Notes: generated by a model from the letters alone, not told the origin. DNA of 64,000 nt from Ottowia massiliensis (GCF_900240305.1 NZ_LT964854.1:1922001-1986000); one strand, 5' to 3'; shown: positions 8,902 through 18,190, counted from the stretch's first letter. A program made the numbers and translations.

Positions 8902-9546
8902 TTATTCAGCAAACAACCTCGCCACATGCCCCACACTCCTATCCCGTTTCCCCAACAACTCCGGCTGGCAAATTTCCACCAGCGAGCAGGCTTTGCAACG
9001 TTTGCCGTAGTCGGGCGGCGGGGTTTGTCCGCTGTTTAGGAGTTCGCGGACGGCGGCGATGGTGGCGAGTGTTTGGGTGCGCAGGTCGTCTGAAAATACG
9101 ACGGGGGCGCGGTGGCGGGTTTGCATATACCACAGCGCGCCCTCGAAGATGGTTTGCCCCGTCATTTCTTCCAAGCACAAGCCTTGGGCGCAAAGCTGGA
9201 TTTCGTCCATTGGGTCGGGTTTGGGCTTGCCGCGTTTGTATTCCACGGGTTTCAGACGACCTGTTTTCGTTTCCACTTCCACCAAATCCAACACGCCGCT
9301 GATGCCCAATTTTTCCGCCGAAACATGCACCGTCCGCTCAAAGCGCACGCCTTTGCGCGTTTCCGGCTCGCCCGAATCCCCCCGCTCATGCAACGCCTTG
9401 CCCTGCGCGGTCAAATAGTTCTCTGCCCACGCCTGCTCGTTGTGAATCAACGCGCATTGGCGCGGGCAGAAGGCGTAGTGTTGCAGGGCGGAAAGGGGAA
9501 TCAGGCGCGAGTCCTGATTTTCCCCTTGGCTCTTGATTGAAAGCAA
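8902..9546 (-). CDS. cas4: CRISPR-associated exonuclease Cas4
   Basis: A 214-residue Cas4, which trims prespacers and helps Cas1-Cas2 choose PAM and orientation. Iron-sulfur cysteines are visible at both ends: one in HYAFCPRQCAL near residue 27 and the C-terminal group in KRCKACSLVEICQPE. Between them lie the RecB-like nuclease residues in ISGVLDLVEVE and LKPVEYKRGK. It begins 20 bases after the cas7 stop. Type I-C operons normally run cas4-cas1-cas2, but here two extra genes separate cas4 from cas1. The gene carries two exact mucosa-type uptake sequences. Confidence 0.96.
   Translation of the reverse strand: MLSIKSQGENQDSRLIPLSALQHYAFCPRQCALIHNEQAWAENYLTAQGKALHERGDSGEPETRKGVRFERTVHVSAEKLGISGVLDLVEVETKTGRLKPVEYKRGKPKPDPMDEIQLCAQGLCLEEMTGQTIFEGALWYMQTRHRAPVVFSDDLRTQTLATIAAVRELLNSGQTPPPDYGKRCKACSLVEICQPELLGKRDRSVGHVARLFAE
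9083..9094 (+). other. DNA uptake sequence, N. mucosa dialect (in cas4)
   Basis: AGGTCGTCTGAA, an exact AG-mucDUS, lies inside the cas4 coding region. This marks a Neisseria donor. Confidence 0.8.
9251..9262 (-). other. DNA uptake sequence, N. mucosa dialect (in cas4)
   Basis: TTCAGACGACCT is the exact reverse complement of AG-mucDUS. Two copies within 180 bases of one gene is far above chance for a 12-mer. Confidence 0.8.
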
Positions 9547-9566
9547 AACTATCTTTCTGAGTGTTT

Positions 9567-10400
9567 TCAGAAGCCGTCAATTTCTTGCGGAATTAAACCA
9601 TCAGGATTCTTCAGCTCGTAACTGCCATCCGGACGAACTGTCAGACAGCCGTGAACTTTAGCGGATGAATATTGCCCTGCTTTGCAGTTGTGTTCCCACC
9701 AAATAAGTTTCATCACTTGCATGCTACCTGCAGGACGGGCTGATGATTCATCACCTTCAAAAAGTTTGATAAGTACGGCTTTGATTTTTTCGGCATCGCC
9801 ATCTGAAAAGCCGGTGCGCTCGGCAAGCTGCGGCGACATCGCGCCGAATGCAACGTACACGCCGTGATCGACGCGGTGTTTCATGCCCATGGTATCGGAA
9901 GATTTTTTCGTGCCGTCGCCTTCGCCACTGACGCTTTTGGTGATCTGGGTGCTGGTGATGTTAATCGGCTCAACGCTGAATGCGGATTGAATGGTAACGG
10001 GCCCACGCACAGCAATGGAAATGCCGCTGCTGCCGTCGCCGCTGAATGCGAAGACTTGTCCGAAGCTACGTACATCCAGCCATTTTTCACAGGCTTTCTT
10101 GGCGGTGTCGTCTTTGTTGGCTTTTTTGGCGTTAAAGGCATCCGCACCCAAGCCGACATCTTTGTCTTTGGCGCGGTTGGCCAGGCTGGTCATGCCGTCG
10201 GTTTTCTTTTCGTCCGATTGAACGAAGATGCTCTCGCCGCTGTCTTGCAGGCGGTCACGGATTTTGCGTTTCAGGCACACGTCGGTCATTTCGCCAAAAC
10301 CTTGGAAATCGGCACGCGGGCGGTTGCCGTTCAAAGGGTCGCCGTTGGGGTTGGCGTTGGTTACTTTCAGGATTAAGGCGAAGTCGATTTTTTTGGTCAA
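9567..10400 (-). CDS. cas7: type I-C Cascade backbone protein Cas7 (Csd2)
   Basis: A 277-residue RAMP protein that forms the crRNA-binding filament of the type I-C Cascade. The N-terminus KIDFALILKVTNANPNGDPL is the conserved Csd2 opening, with NGNRPRADFQGFGEMTDVCLKRKIRD after it. DVRSFGQVFAF and TIQSAFSVEPINI are also family motifs. The length is normal. It follows cas8c by 18 bases, with an AGGAG site before the ATG. Confidence 0.97.
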   Translation of the reverse strand: MTKKIDFALILKVTNANPNGDPLNGNRPRADFQGFGEMTDVCLKRKIRDRLQDSGESIFVQSDEKKTDGMTSLANRAKDKDVGLGADAFNAKKANKDDTAKKACEKWLDVRSFGQVFAFSGDGSSGISIAVRGPVTIQSAFSVEPINITSTQITKSVSGEGDGTKKSSDTMGMKHRVDHGVYVAFGAMSPQLAERTGFSDGDAEKIKAVLIKLFEGDESSARPAGSMQVMKLIWWEHNCKAGQYSSAKVHGCLTVRPDGSYELKNPDGLIPQEIDGF

Positions 10401-10418
10401 GCTCGTTTTGGTTCTCCT

Positions 10419-12422
10419 TTAAATGGGTTGCTCGTCAGTTTTGGATTTGTTGACTGAAAACTCAGCAATACGGCGGGCGATTCCTATTTTTTGGCAATGG
10501 TAGCCCAAGAGAAATTCGCCGCTTAATTTGTCGTCGCAGGTGAAATCATCGGTAGCAAATAATTCCATGATTTCGCCAATTGCCTGTGCACCGGTATCCT
10601 TGCCGTTGTTGCGCAGGCGTTCTTGATAGGGTTTCAACGCTAGCTCAATATTGCGCCATGTGGCAAACGGGTGTTCGGCGAAACGCTGCATATAGCGTTC
10701 GGCGGTGGTGGCGCGTTTTTCGCCTGTCAAATACAGGGCGTAGGATTCGGTGTTTTCGGCGACGGCAAGCAGCCTGCCGTATAAGTAGTCACGCGAGCGG
10801 TTTTGGGTATCCAAGCTCATAGGGTAAGTTCTCCGTTGTGATAAATCGTGATGACGGGCGCGCCAGCCTTTGTATAGGGCGCAGGCGACGCCGATGTTTC
10901 TTTGCCACTCCCAGTTTTCGCAGCCGTTCGGGTTGCAGGCTGCCTGAAAACTCTTTTGCACCAAATCTTCGGGAATCGGCACGGATGTTCCGCCTGCGAT
11001 AACGGGCAGAAGTCGAGCGTAAAGCTGTTTTTTGAGCGTGTCGGATAAGGATTTGCCGTACACGGTATCGGCAATGCTGTAAGGCGACGGCGGGACGAAG
11101 CGCCATTGGGTGCGCTTGTCGGTTTTTTTGCCGTTTGGGACTTCAATGCTGTAACGCTGATACCAAGAAAAATCGTCAATCCATGCGTCTAAATTGGTGA
11201 AATAGTCGGCGGGCAGAAATTCTTGGTAATAAATTAATGCCATGCGCCCCGGCGTGGCAGAATCGAGCATAATCAGGGAGATTTGTTCGTGCTCTTTCAA
11301 TTCTGCCTGATAGCCGTGCAGTTTCTTGTTGATGATTCGCGCAGCAGCTTGTCCGATATTTGTCGACCAATCGGGGGACGGTTCTGAGTTTTCAGACGAT
11401 ATTTGCTTGGCAATTTCATCAGAATCTTCAACCGCACCTATGTCCAAATTATCCCAATCAATTTCGCTGGAAATGTCTTTCATCGGCGATGGAACGGGCT
11501 TGCCGCTGATTGCCCAGGCGACGGTAACTTGGTCGCCGTTTCGGATGCCTTGGCGGGAAATCAGCCAACGCAGCGCGCTGTGTGCCTTGGCGGATACGTC
11601 TGCCGATACGCTGGCGGCTTCTTCGGCGGTGGCAAAACGCCCGCGAAAGGTGTAGCCTGATTTGTCGTTTGATGAAATTAATTTTGCTTTATCACCAGTA
11701 TGACGTAATTTTGCTGGATGAAGCGTAGAGACGATGGCTTCTTTTCCCTGAATAAAGCAGAAGCCTCTTTCTGAATCTCCCTCAGATACATAATCAATCC
11801 AAGATTGGCGTACAGACGAATCCTCCCATGTTCTACTTTGAACATCACCTGATATTTCTACTTGCCAGCAAACCAGTGCCGCACCGAATTCAATTTCGCC
11901 TTTAGTTTTCGGCAGCACAGAAAAAATCGGCGGCGCATCGCCTTCGGCTTCCCACTTGTTTAATACTTTGCCATCCGAATCAAGCATTAACACACCTGCC
12001 TTTACTAAATCAGAAATTACATTGCCTTTGGCAACATAATTCAATACAGCCACTACTTTGGGATGGCAAAATTCAGAATCACACCATTGTTTTAACTGAG
12101 TGAAATATTCTTTAAAGAAAGCTGATTTACTACCACTGTAATCAATATAATCTCTCGCAACATATTGAATTTTATCTGCTAATGGATGTGGCGGCGGTTT
12201 AGTGCCAGACCTACTTTCTGATGACTCTGTTACAGGCAGCAGAATTGCTGTTTTCGGCGGCATAACGCGTGCCGTCTGAAAATTACCCTGACCGTCAATC
12301 ACGATGACGATGTGCGCATTTTGGATGGTATGCCCAACCGGTGTCAGTGGCTCGGCATCATCGGTAACACACTGCTCCAAAATGTTTTCATGCGTCCGAT
12401 AAAGTTTCTGCATCCAGCTCAT
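10419..12422 (-). CDS. cas8c: type I-C large subunit Cas8c (Csd1)
   Basis: A 667-residue Cas8c, the large Cascade subunit that recognises the PAM. In many type I-C systems an internal start also yields the small subunit Cas11c from the C-terminal part; I did not locate that start. The N-terminus has MSWMQKLYRTHENI, and the mid-region RQGIRNGDQVTVAWAISGKP is typical of Csd1. The ATG overlaps the cas5c stop by four bases (ATGA), so translation is probably coupled. Uptake-like sequences occur at 10937 and 12269. Confidence 0.95.
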   Translation of the reverse strand: MSWMQKLYRTHENILEQCVTDDAEPLTPVGHTIQNAHIVIVIDGQGNFQTARVMPPKTAILLPVTESSESRSGTKPPPHPLADKIQYVARDYIDYSGSKSAFFKEYFTQLKQWCDSEFCHPKVVAVLNYVAKGNVISDLVKAGVLMLDSDGKVLNKWEAEGDAPPIFSVLPKTKGEIEFGAALVCWQVEISGDVQSRTWEDSSVRQSWIDYVSEGDSERGFCFIQGKEAIVSTLHPAKLRHTGDKAKLISSNDKSGYTFRGRFATAEEAASVSADVSAKAHSALRWLISRQGIRNGDQVTVAWAISGKPVPSPMKDISSEIDWDNLDIGAVEDSDEIAKQISSENSEPSPDWSTNIGQAAARIINKKLHGYQAELKEHEQISLIMLDSATPGRMALIYYQEFLPADYFTNLDAWIDDFSWYQRYSIEVPNGKKTDKRTQWRFVPPSPYSIADTVYGKSLSDTLKKQLYARLLPVIAGGTSVPIPEDLVQKSFQAACNPNGCENWEWQRNIGVACALYKGWRARHHDLSQRRTYPMSLDTQNRSRDYLYGRLLAVAENTESYALYLTGEKRATTAERYMQRFAEHPFATWRNIELALKPYQERLRNNGKDTGAQAIGEIMELFATDDFTCDDKLSGEFLLGYHCQKIGIARRIAEFSVNKSKTDEQPI
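10937..10948 (+). other. DNA uptake sequence, Simonsiella dialect (in cas8c)
   Basis: AGGCTGCCTGAA is an exact AG-simDUS inside cas8c. Near matches to Neisseria dialects lie at 12269-12280 (GTGCCGTCTGAA) and 14081-14092 (GGGTCGTCTGAA), each with one mismatch. The island thus mixes dialects. Confidence 0.65.
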
Positions 12423-13141
12423 AATTCCAGCTCCTTGGCTTCGTCTTCCACAGGCTTGACGTTTTCGCCGCGCTTGAACGGTTTTTCAGGCTGCATTTTG
12501 CGGATAAATCGAGTTTTCAGACGGCCTTCTGTATCGTTGACACTTGGAAACTCAATCACACCGTTTTGCATATTCGCCATCCAAAAACGACTGACCAATT
12601 CGGGCTTTCCAGTTTCTTCGGGATAGCCGAAACTGTGGAACATCAGGCCAAAATCCAAATTATCGATTTCATCGTAAAACCCTTCGCCTTCGCCGAAAGT
12701 GCACGGCTCGACATAGCCTTGGCAATCGCGCGTGCCGAGAAAAATATCCTGCCGCCCACCGCGTTCCAACATTCTTCTGGCAATGGCGATATGTTTGCCG
12801 AAATTGCGGTCGCCTGCCAATTCTTCCCAATGCTCATTCCATTCAAAATGGGCTTCCACTTGGTATTCCACGTCCTGCAAAAAGGTGTAAATTGCCAAAG
12901 TGTTGCCGCTGTTCCAGTCCAGCGGTTTGGTGGACTTGCTTTGGGTACGGACGGGTTTCATCACACGAATGCGGTCGATATGCCAAATCAAGGTGGGTTT
13001 CCAATAAATGCTTTTGACGATGCCTTTAATGGCTTCGTATGTCGGCACTTGGTAGCTGAATTTTTCGCCGCCGATTTTGGTAACAGGGTCGGTAAACAAG
13101 GCTTGCCGCCCCCATACGCGGAAACTGATTTTGCTGTTCAT
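12419..13141 (-). CDS. cas5c: type I-C crRNA endonuclease Cas5c (Cas5d)
   Basis: A 240-residue RAMP protein. In type I-C, which lacks Cas6, Cas5 cuts the pre-crRNA and stays on the 5' handle. The start MNSKISFRVWGRQALFTDPV and the motif SYQVPTYEAIKGIVKSIYWKPT are standard for Cas5d. The operon has no cas6, in line with this role. It sits 7 bases after the cas3 stop and overlaps cas8c by four bases. Confidence 0.96.
   Translation of the reverse strand: MNSKISFRVWGRQALFTDPVTKIGGEKFSYQVPTYEAIKGIVKSIYWKPTLIWHIDRIRVMKPVRTQSKSTKPLDWNSGNTLAIYTFLQDVEYQVEAHFEWNEHWEELAGDRNFGKHIAIARRMLERGGRQDIFLGTRDCQGYVEPCTFGEGEGFYDEIDNLDFGLMFHSFGYPEETGKPELVSRFWMANMQNGVIEFPSVNDTEGRLKTRFIRKMQPEKPFKRGENVKPVEDEAKELEL
12516..12527 (-). 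other. DNA uptake sequence, AG-DUS (in cas5c)
   Basis: TTCAGACGGCCT is the exact reverse complement of AGGCCGTCTGAA, the AG-DUS of many Neisseria species. Confidence 0.8.
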
Positions 13142-13148
13142 ATTTCTC

Positions 13149-15617
13149 CTATAAATCGTAAAAAGTCATTCCACTTGTTTCATCTAAAGACAAGCCGAAT
13201 TCATCGTTGTAATGGCGTTCATCCAAATAATAAATGTCCGAACCTTCAATGGTTTCGTGTAAGGCATTTTCTTTTTGCAATTTATCCCAAACGTTGGGGA
13301 ATACGTTTACGCTGTAACGCTGGGCTTTTTGCAAAGTTCGGCGCATTTCTTTCGGATCCCATTCCCCGCAGAGTTTGGCAATGAGTTCCGCACCTTCGCC
13401 ATACGGCACAATCACAGCGTGTGTCGGCGCGTCTATGGCTTGGAAAGCACGCCCTGCGCTTTTGAAGGATTGCATCAGCAACGGCAACGGTTTGCTTCTT
13501 TTATTGTTTTTTTCTCCATAAGGATTCAGCGCGTTATCGCTCAGCCAATCCAGCAGTGAACCCGTTGCGCTGTTTTTGACGGAATACGACATTTCATCGC
13601 TGCGCTGGTAAAAATAGTATTCAAAATAACGTTCCATCGCGGCAGGCTGCAAAATATCCTGTCCGATAAAATCGCGAAACACGCGTTCGGTATGGGTTTT
13701 GCCTGCCTGAATATCGGGCAATATCTGCGTAAAATCCTGTTCCTGCAAATTCAACACCCAAACCTGTCCTTTACCTTTCTTCTCACCCTGCCGGTTACAA
13801 CGTCCCGCCGCTTGGGCAATACTGTCCAGCCCACCCAAAGCGCGAATTACGCAAGCCATGGAAATATCCACACCGGCTTCAATCAACTGGGTGCTGATGC
13901 AGATAACGGGTTGTTTGTTTTTCAGACGAGCTTTGATGGTGTCAAAAATCGCTTTGCGGTGCGCCGCGCATTGGTTGGTACTTAAATGAAACAGGGCTTC
14001 AGGCGGTACGTTCTGCGCCTTGCAATATTGATAAAGCTCCTGCGCCCATTTTTTGGTATTGACAATAAACAGGCAGCTTGGGGTCGTCTGAAACTGTTCC
14101 AGCAAAAACGCGCCTGCTTCTGCCACATTCCAGCCACCTGCTTTTTCGTTGAATCGGATTTTCACGCGCGACAAATCAGCAAACAATTTGTCCAAATCCT
14201 GATGCTTGCCCATGATTTCGGCATTTTCTGACAGCCTTAATAAACCACGTGCAGAGATACTTTCTCTTTTTCCTTCAGGAAAATTCTGCAAACCCAATTC
14301 GCCGAGCAAAGGTTGCGTCGCCGTGCACAAGACCACCGTGCTTATGCCGAATGCCGCCAACCAGTTCAGCACATTGCAAAACAAATGCACGCATTTCACG
14401 GGCAGGGTTTGGATTTCATCAAAAATCAGCACCGCATTGGTCATCGGGTGGATATAGCGTGCGCCGCGCGTACCGCCGCCGAACCATGCGTCCAAAAACT
14501 GCACCATCGTGGTAAACACAATGGGCTTGTCCCAGTTTTCGGATAGCAGTTTGTCCTGCCAGCTTTGCTTTTCGGGTTCTAAATTGGAATGGTGTTCGAG
14601 CACCCAATCTTCGCCGAGAATTTCGCGCACGGCTTGGGCATTTTGGTCGATGATGGAAGTATAGGGAATGATGTAGATAATACGGTCGAGATTGTGCTTT
14701 TGCGCATGATGGAGGGCATAGCGCAGACTGGCCAATGTTTTACCGCCACCGGTCGGCACGGTCAGCGTATAAATACCTTGAGAATCGGCTGCTCTTTTTA
14801 GGCAGTCGTCTGAAATTCGACGGCGGATTTCGTCAATGGGATAACGGTTTTCAAAACCTGCTAATTTGGCTTCCAATTTATCAATCGCCGGTTGCCAATT
14901 TGGTTTTTCAGTCAAGCGGCGTACTTCTTTTTGCGCTTCCCGCTCAAAATCCGAGCTGTTGATACGGTCGGCATCAATCAGGCAACTGAATAGGAAACGG
15001 GTCAGGCAGCCAAGATAAAATTCTTTGATTTTTTCATTGATTCTTGAGTCGGAAAGAATCGGCTTCACCGCTTTGAGCAGGCTGCGAATCAGGTTTTCTC
15101 CTGCCAATTCATCTGCCTTTTGCTGAACAGCTTTATCGGCATTTTGCTCGCATTCCGCCAAATGCGTCAATTCGTCCTCTTTTTCAAACCGTTTTTTCCA
15201 TACGGCGTTGCCTTCGCCGTCCAAACAGTCAATCAAACCTTCGCCGTGGTGCGATGCAATGCACAACCCCAGCATTTGCCCGAACAATTCGCCGATGCCC
15301 TGCGCTGCACCGAATTTTCTCAATTCGCGGTAAACCCATTGCGCACCGGCGGTGGAGTGGTCAATTTTTTTGCCGCCTGGAAGTGCGTCTTCCATATCAA
15401 TATCAGGATTGATGCCCGCTGCTGATTCAATATATTTCTGAAATTTCTGGGAATACTTGCCGAAGTCGTGCATTAATCCCAACAGCTCGCCTGCCAGCTC
15501 CAAGCCCAGCTTCCCCGTCAAACATTTTGCAATGGCAGCTGTTCCCATCAAATGATCTTGAACAGACTGAACGACGCCATCTGTTTTGCGAATATGGGCG
15601 ATATAATCTCGCTTCAT
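13149..15617 (-). CDS. cas3: CRISPR-associated helicase-nuclease Cas3 (HD fused)
   Basis: An 822-residue Cas3 that unwinds and degrades target DNA after Cascade binding. The N-terminal HD nuclease domain shows H22 (QDHLMGTAA), H50-D51 (LMHDFGKYSQKF) and a later HH (ASHHGEG). The helicase has Walker A (VPTGGGKTLASL), the DEIQ box (LIFDEIQTL) and motif VI (QAAGRCNRQGE). All key residues are present and the length is normal, so interference could still work. It is the first gene of the operon. The 237 bases between it and rph hold the likely operon promoter, not assigned here. Confidence 0.97.
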   Translation of the reverse strand: MKRDYIAHIRKTDGVVQSVQDHLMGTAAIAKCLTGKLGLELAGELLGLMHDFGKYSQKFQKYIESAAGINPDIDMEDALPGGKKIDHSTAGAQWVYRELRKFGAAQGIGELFGQMLGLCIASHHGEGLIDCLDGEGNAVWKKRFEKEDELTHLAECEQNADKAVQQKADELAGENLIRSLLKAVKPILSDSRINEKIKEFYLGCLTRFLFSCLIDADRINSSDFEREAQKEVRRLTEKPNWQPAIDKLEAKLAGFENRYPIDEIRRRISDDCLKRAADSQGIYTLTVPTGGGKTLASLRYALHHAQKHNLDRIIYIIPYTSIIDQNAQAVREILGEDWVLEHHSNLEPEKQSWQDKLLSENWDKPIVFTTMVQFLDAWFGGGTRGARYIHPMTNAVLIFDEIQTLPVKCVHLFCNVLNWLAAFGISTVVLCTATQPLLGELGLQNFPEGKRESISARGLLRLSENAEIMGKHQDLDKLFADLSRVKIRFNEKAGGWNVAEAGAFLLEQFQTTPSCLFIVNTKKWAQELYQYCKAQNVPPEALFHLSTNQCAAHRKAIFDTIKARLKNKQPVICISTQLIEAGVDISMACVIRALGGLDSIAQAAGRCNRQGEKKGKGQVWVLNLQEQDFTQILPDIQAGKTHTERVFRDFIGQDILQPAAMERYFEYYFYQRSDEMSYSVKNSATGSLLDWLSDNALNPYGEKNNKRSKPLPLLMQSFKSAGRAFQAIDAPTHAVIVPYGEGAELIAKLCGEWDPKEMRRTLQKAQRYSVNVFPNVWDKLQKENALHETIEGSDIYYLDERHYNDEFGLSLDETSGMTFYDL

Positions 15618-15803
15618 GATATGCGCTTTAATAAATCTATGGCGCTGTTTCCAATGTTTCCAGCCATTTTGGATTGAAAATATGATCTTGCATTAAAAAG
15701 CAATTTGCCAGCAGGAGCAGCTCACCCCTTCAAGGATTCTGCTACAGCCAAGGTAACAGAATGGTTTGATTGTATCTATATGCTGACAAGCCGCCGGCTT
15801 GGT

Positions 15804-15839
15804 AAATACCCTGATTTTTGTTTTCCGGTCAGGGTATTT
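15804..15839. terminator. inverted repeat at the 3' end of rph
   Basis: A perfect 11-bp stem, AAATACCCTGA (15804-15814) with TCAGGGTATTT (15829-15839), with a 14-base T-rich loop. It lies 15 bases beyond the rph stop, near the right edge of the CRISPR island. The stem ends in A/T pairs on both sides and could terminate in either direction. Confidence 0.5.
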
Positions 15840-15854
15840 GCTTGCCACGGGCAT

Positions 15855-16583
15855 TCACTCGACCAGCGCCTGTTGCTGGAGTACGGTGAGTTCGGCGACG
15901 CCTTGGGCGGCAAGAGCGAGCAGGGCGTCCATTTCGGCGCGGGTAAAGGGGGCGCCTTCGGCGGCGCCCTGGATTTCGACGTAGCGGCCGTCGGCGGTCA
16001 TGATGACGTTCATGTCGGTGTCGCAGGCGGAGTCTTCGGCGTAGTCGAGATCCAGTCTGGGCTGGCCGCCGACGATGCCCACGGAGACGGCGGCCACTGA
16101 TTGGCGGATGGGGCTGGCGGCGATGAGGCCGCGCTCCAGCAGCCAGGCGGCGGCGTCGTGCGCGGCGATGAAGGCGCCGGTGATGCTGGCGCAGCGGGTG
16201 CCGCCATCGGCCTGGAGCACGTCGCAGTCCAGGCGCAAGGTGCGTTCGCCCAGCGCTTTGAGGTCAAAAACGGCGCGCAGGGCGCGGCCGATGAGGCGCT
16301 GGATTTCCTGGGTGCGGCCGCTTTGCTTGCCCTTAGCAGCTTCGCGCTCGCCCCGGGTGTGGGTGGCGCGGGGGAGCATGCCGTATTCGGCGGTGACCCA
16401 GCCTTCGCCGCTGCCGCGTTTGTGGACCGGAATTTTTTCTTCAATGGAGGCCGTGCATAAAACCTGGGTGTGGCCCATTTCAATCAAAACGGAGCCTTCG
16501 GCGTAGCGGGTGTAGTGGCGTGTGATGCGCACGGGGCGCAGGGCGTTAAGGGGGCGGTTCTGGCGGATGGGCGGGGTGTTCAT
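15855..16583 (-). CDS. rph: ribonuclease PH
   Basis: A 242-residue phosphorolytic 3'-5' exoribonuclease that trims tRNA 3' ends. The family opening is RPLNALRPVRI, and GMLPRATHTR, RTQEIQRLIGRALRAV (phosphate-binding Arg) and the acidic DYAEDSACDTDMNVIMT are present. The ATG at 16583 gives the normal length. Host gene style and GC resume here after the CRISPR island. Confidence 0.97.
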   Translation of the reverse strand: MNTPPIRQNRPLNALRPVRITRHYTRYAEGSVLIEMGHTQVLCTASIEEKIPVHKRGSGEGWVTAEYGMLPRATHTRGEREAAKGKQSGRTQEIQRLIGRALRAVFDLKALGERTLRLDCDVLQADGGTRCASITGAFIAAHDAAAWLLERGLIAASPIRQSVAAVSVGIVGGQPRLDLDYAEDSACDTDMNVIMTADGRYVEIQGAAEGAPFTRAEMDALLALAAQGVAELTVLQQQALVE

Positions 16584-16857
16584 GGCAGGGAGGTCTGCGA
16601 AGGTGGATGGAGCTGCGCGAGGGGCGGCTTTTTCAGCCGTTTTGCCTGTTTTGCATCAGGGTGATAGGGGCATCAGGGACGCTGAAATGAAGAAGGTGAA
16701 AAGGAGTTTTGCGCCTTTTCTCATCAGGCCGCCATGCGGCTGCTGCCTGCACCGGTGCCGCCTGGCGTTGTGGCTTGTTGTTCAGCCGCGTTTCTGAATG
16801 CGTGTTTTCAGCGCATGAGCCTATGAGTTGATGCCCTGTTTTCAAGTACGGATGCTT

Positions 16858-18171
16858 TTACTTTGCCGCTGCCTGGAGAGCGGCCAAGGCTTGAAGCAAC
16901 GCGGCTTCATCTTCCACAGGCTCTAGCGAAGCATGCAGTGAAGACAGTGCGGCCGCGCCTTCGGTTTGCAGGCGGCGCACGGCTTGCCCTGCTTTGCGGG
17001 GCGCGATGAAGCTGCGGCTTTGCAGCAGCACGCGGCCGCCTGCGCCAGTGAGCTTGAAATAAAACAGTCCGTCTGCTTCACGGTACTGCTTGAATTGCGG
17101 CAGGGCGGTTGCGGCGGGAGCCGGCTTGTCGGGCAGCGTGGACACAGTCATGTCTAGCGAGGCCAGGCCCACGGCGCGGCGCAGGGTGTGCATGAAGGGG
17201 GTGGCCTGCGCGCGAGCTTTGGCGGCCCCTGCTTGCAAGGCGGCTTCTACTTCTTCAGGGTGCGCCATCAGGTGCTGGTAGCGCGCGCGCATGGGGGCGA
17301 TTTCGGCATTGATGCGTTCGAATAGCTGCTGCTTGGCGTCGCCCCAGGCAATGCCGCTGGCGAAAGCCTTGGCGAAAGCCCTGGTTTCGGCGGGGGTGGC
17401 AAAGGCGCGGGAAAGCGCGGAGATGGCTGAATCTTCTGTGGACTTGGCCTGGCCGGGCGCGCGCGAGTCGGTGACGATGCCCATGATGGCCTTGCGCAGT
17501 TCTTCCTGCGGGGCAAAGAGGGGGATGGTGTTGTTGTAGCTCTTGCTCATCTTGCGGCCATCCAGACCGGGCAGCAGGGCTACGTGCTCATCAACCACGG
17601 CTTCAGGCGCGGTGAGGTGCTCGCCGTAGAGGTGATTGAAGCTGGCGGCAATGTCGCGCGCCATTTCAATGTGCTGGATTTGATCGCGCCCCACGGGCAC
17701 CTTGCGGGCGCTGAACATAAGGATGTCGGCAGCCATCAGCACGGGGTACATGAACAGGCCCGCCGTTACGCCGTCGTCCAGCTCGCGGCCTGCGGCTTCG
17801 TTCTGGTCTTGCGCGGCCTTGTAGGCATGAGCGCGGTTGAGCATGCCTTTGCCCGTCACACAGGTCAGCAGCCAGCACAGCTCCGGGATTTCAGGGATAT
17901 CGCTTTGGCGATAGAAAGTCACTTGCTCCGCGTCCAGCCCGGCGGCCAGCCAGCAGGCGGCAATTTCCAGCGTGCTGCGCTGAATGCGCGCAGGCTCATC
18001 GCATTTGATGAGCGCGTGGTAGTCGGCCAGAAAGTAGAAGCTTTGCGTATCCGCCTGGCGGCTGGCATGGATGGCGGGGCGGATGGCGCCCACGTAGTTG
18101 CCTAGGTGCGGCGTGCCCGTGGTGGTAATGCCAGTGAGAATGCGGGTGGGAGTGTGTGAGGCGGGAGTCAT
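16858..18171 (-). CDS. trpS: tryptophanyl-tRNA synthetase
   Basis: A class I aminoacyl-tRNA synthetase that charges tRNA-Trp. The HIGH-type motif is TPHLGNYVGAI (residues about 20-30) and the KMSKS loop is GRKMSKSYNN. The start at 18171 (MTPASHTPTRILTGI) gives 437 residues. This is longer than the 330-residue E. coli enzyme but normal for the long form found in Burkholderiales, whose extra C-terminal segment includes QFKQYREADGLFYFKLTG. It follows the M50 protease gene by 19 bases on the same strand. Confidence 0.96.
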   Translation of the reverse strand: MTPASHTPTRILTGITTTGTPHLGNYVGAIRPAIHASRQADTQSFYFLADYHALIKCDEPARIQRSTLEIAACWLAAGLDAEQVTFYRQSDIPEIPELCWLLTCVTGKGMLNRAHAYKAAQDQNEAAGRELDDGVTAGLFMYPVLMAADILMFSARKVPVGRDQIQHIEMARDIAASFNHLYGEHLTAPEAVVDEHVALLPGLDGRKMSKSYNNTIPLFAPQEELRKAIMGIVTDSRAPGQAKSTEDSAISALSRAFATPAETRAFAKAFASGIAWGDAKQQLFERINAEIAPMRARYQHLMAHPEEVEAALQAGAAKARAQATPFMHTLRRAVGLASLDMTVSTLPDKPAPAATALPQFKQYREADGLFYFKLTGAGGRVLLQSRSFIAPRKAGQAVRRLQTEGAAALSSLHASLEPVEDEAALLQALAALQAAAK

Positions 18172-18190
18172 GATTCGACAGGTGTTCGGT

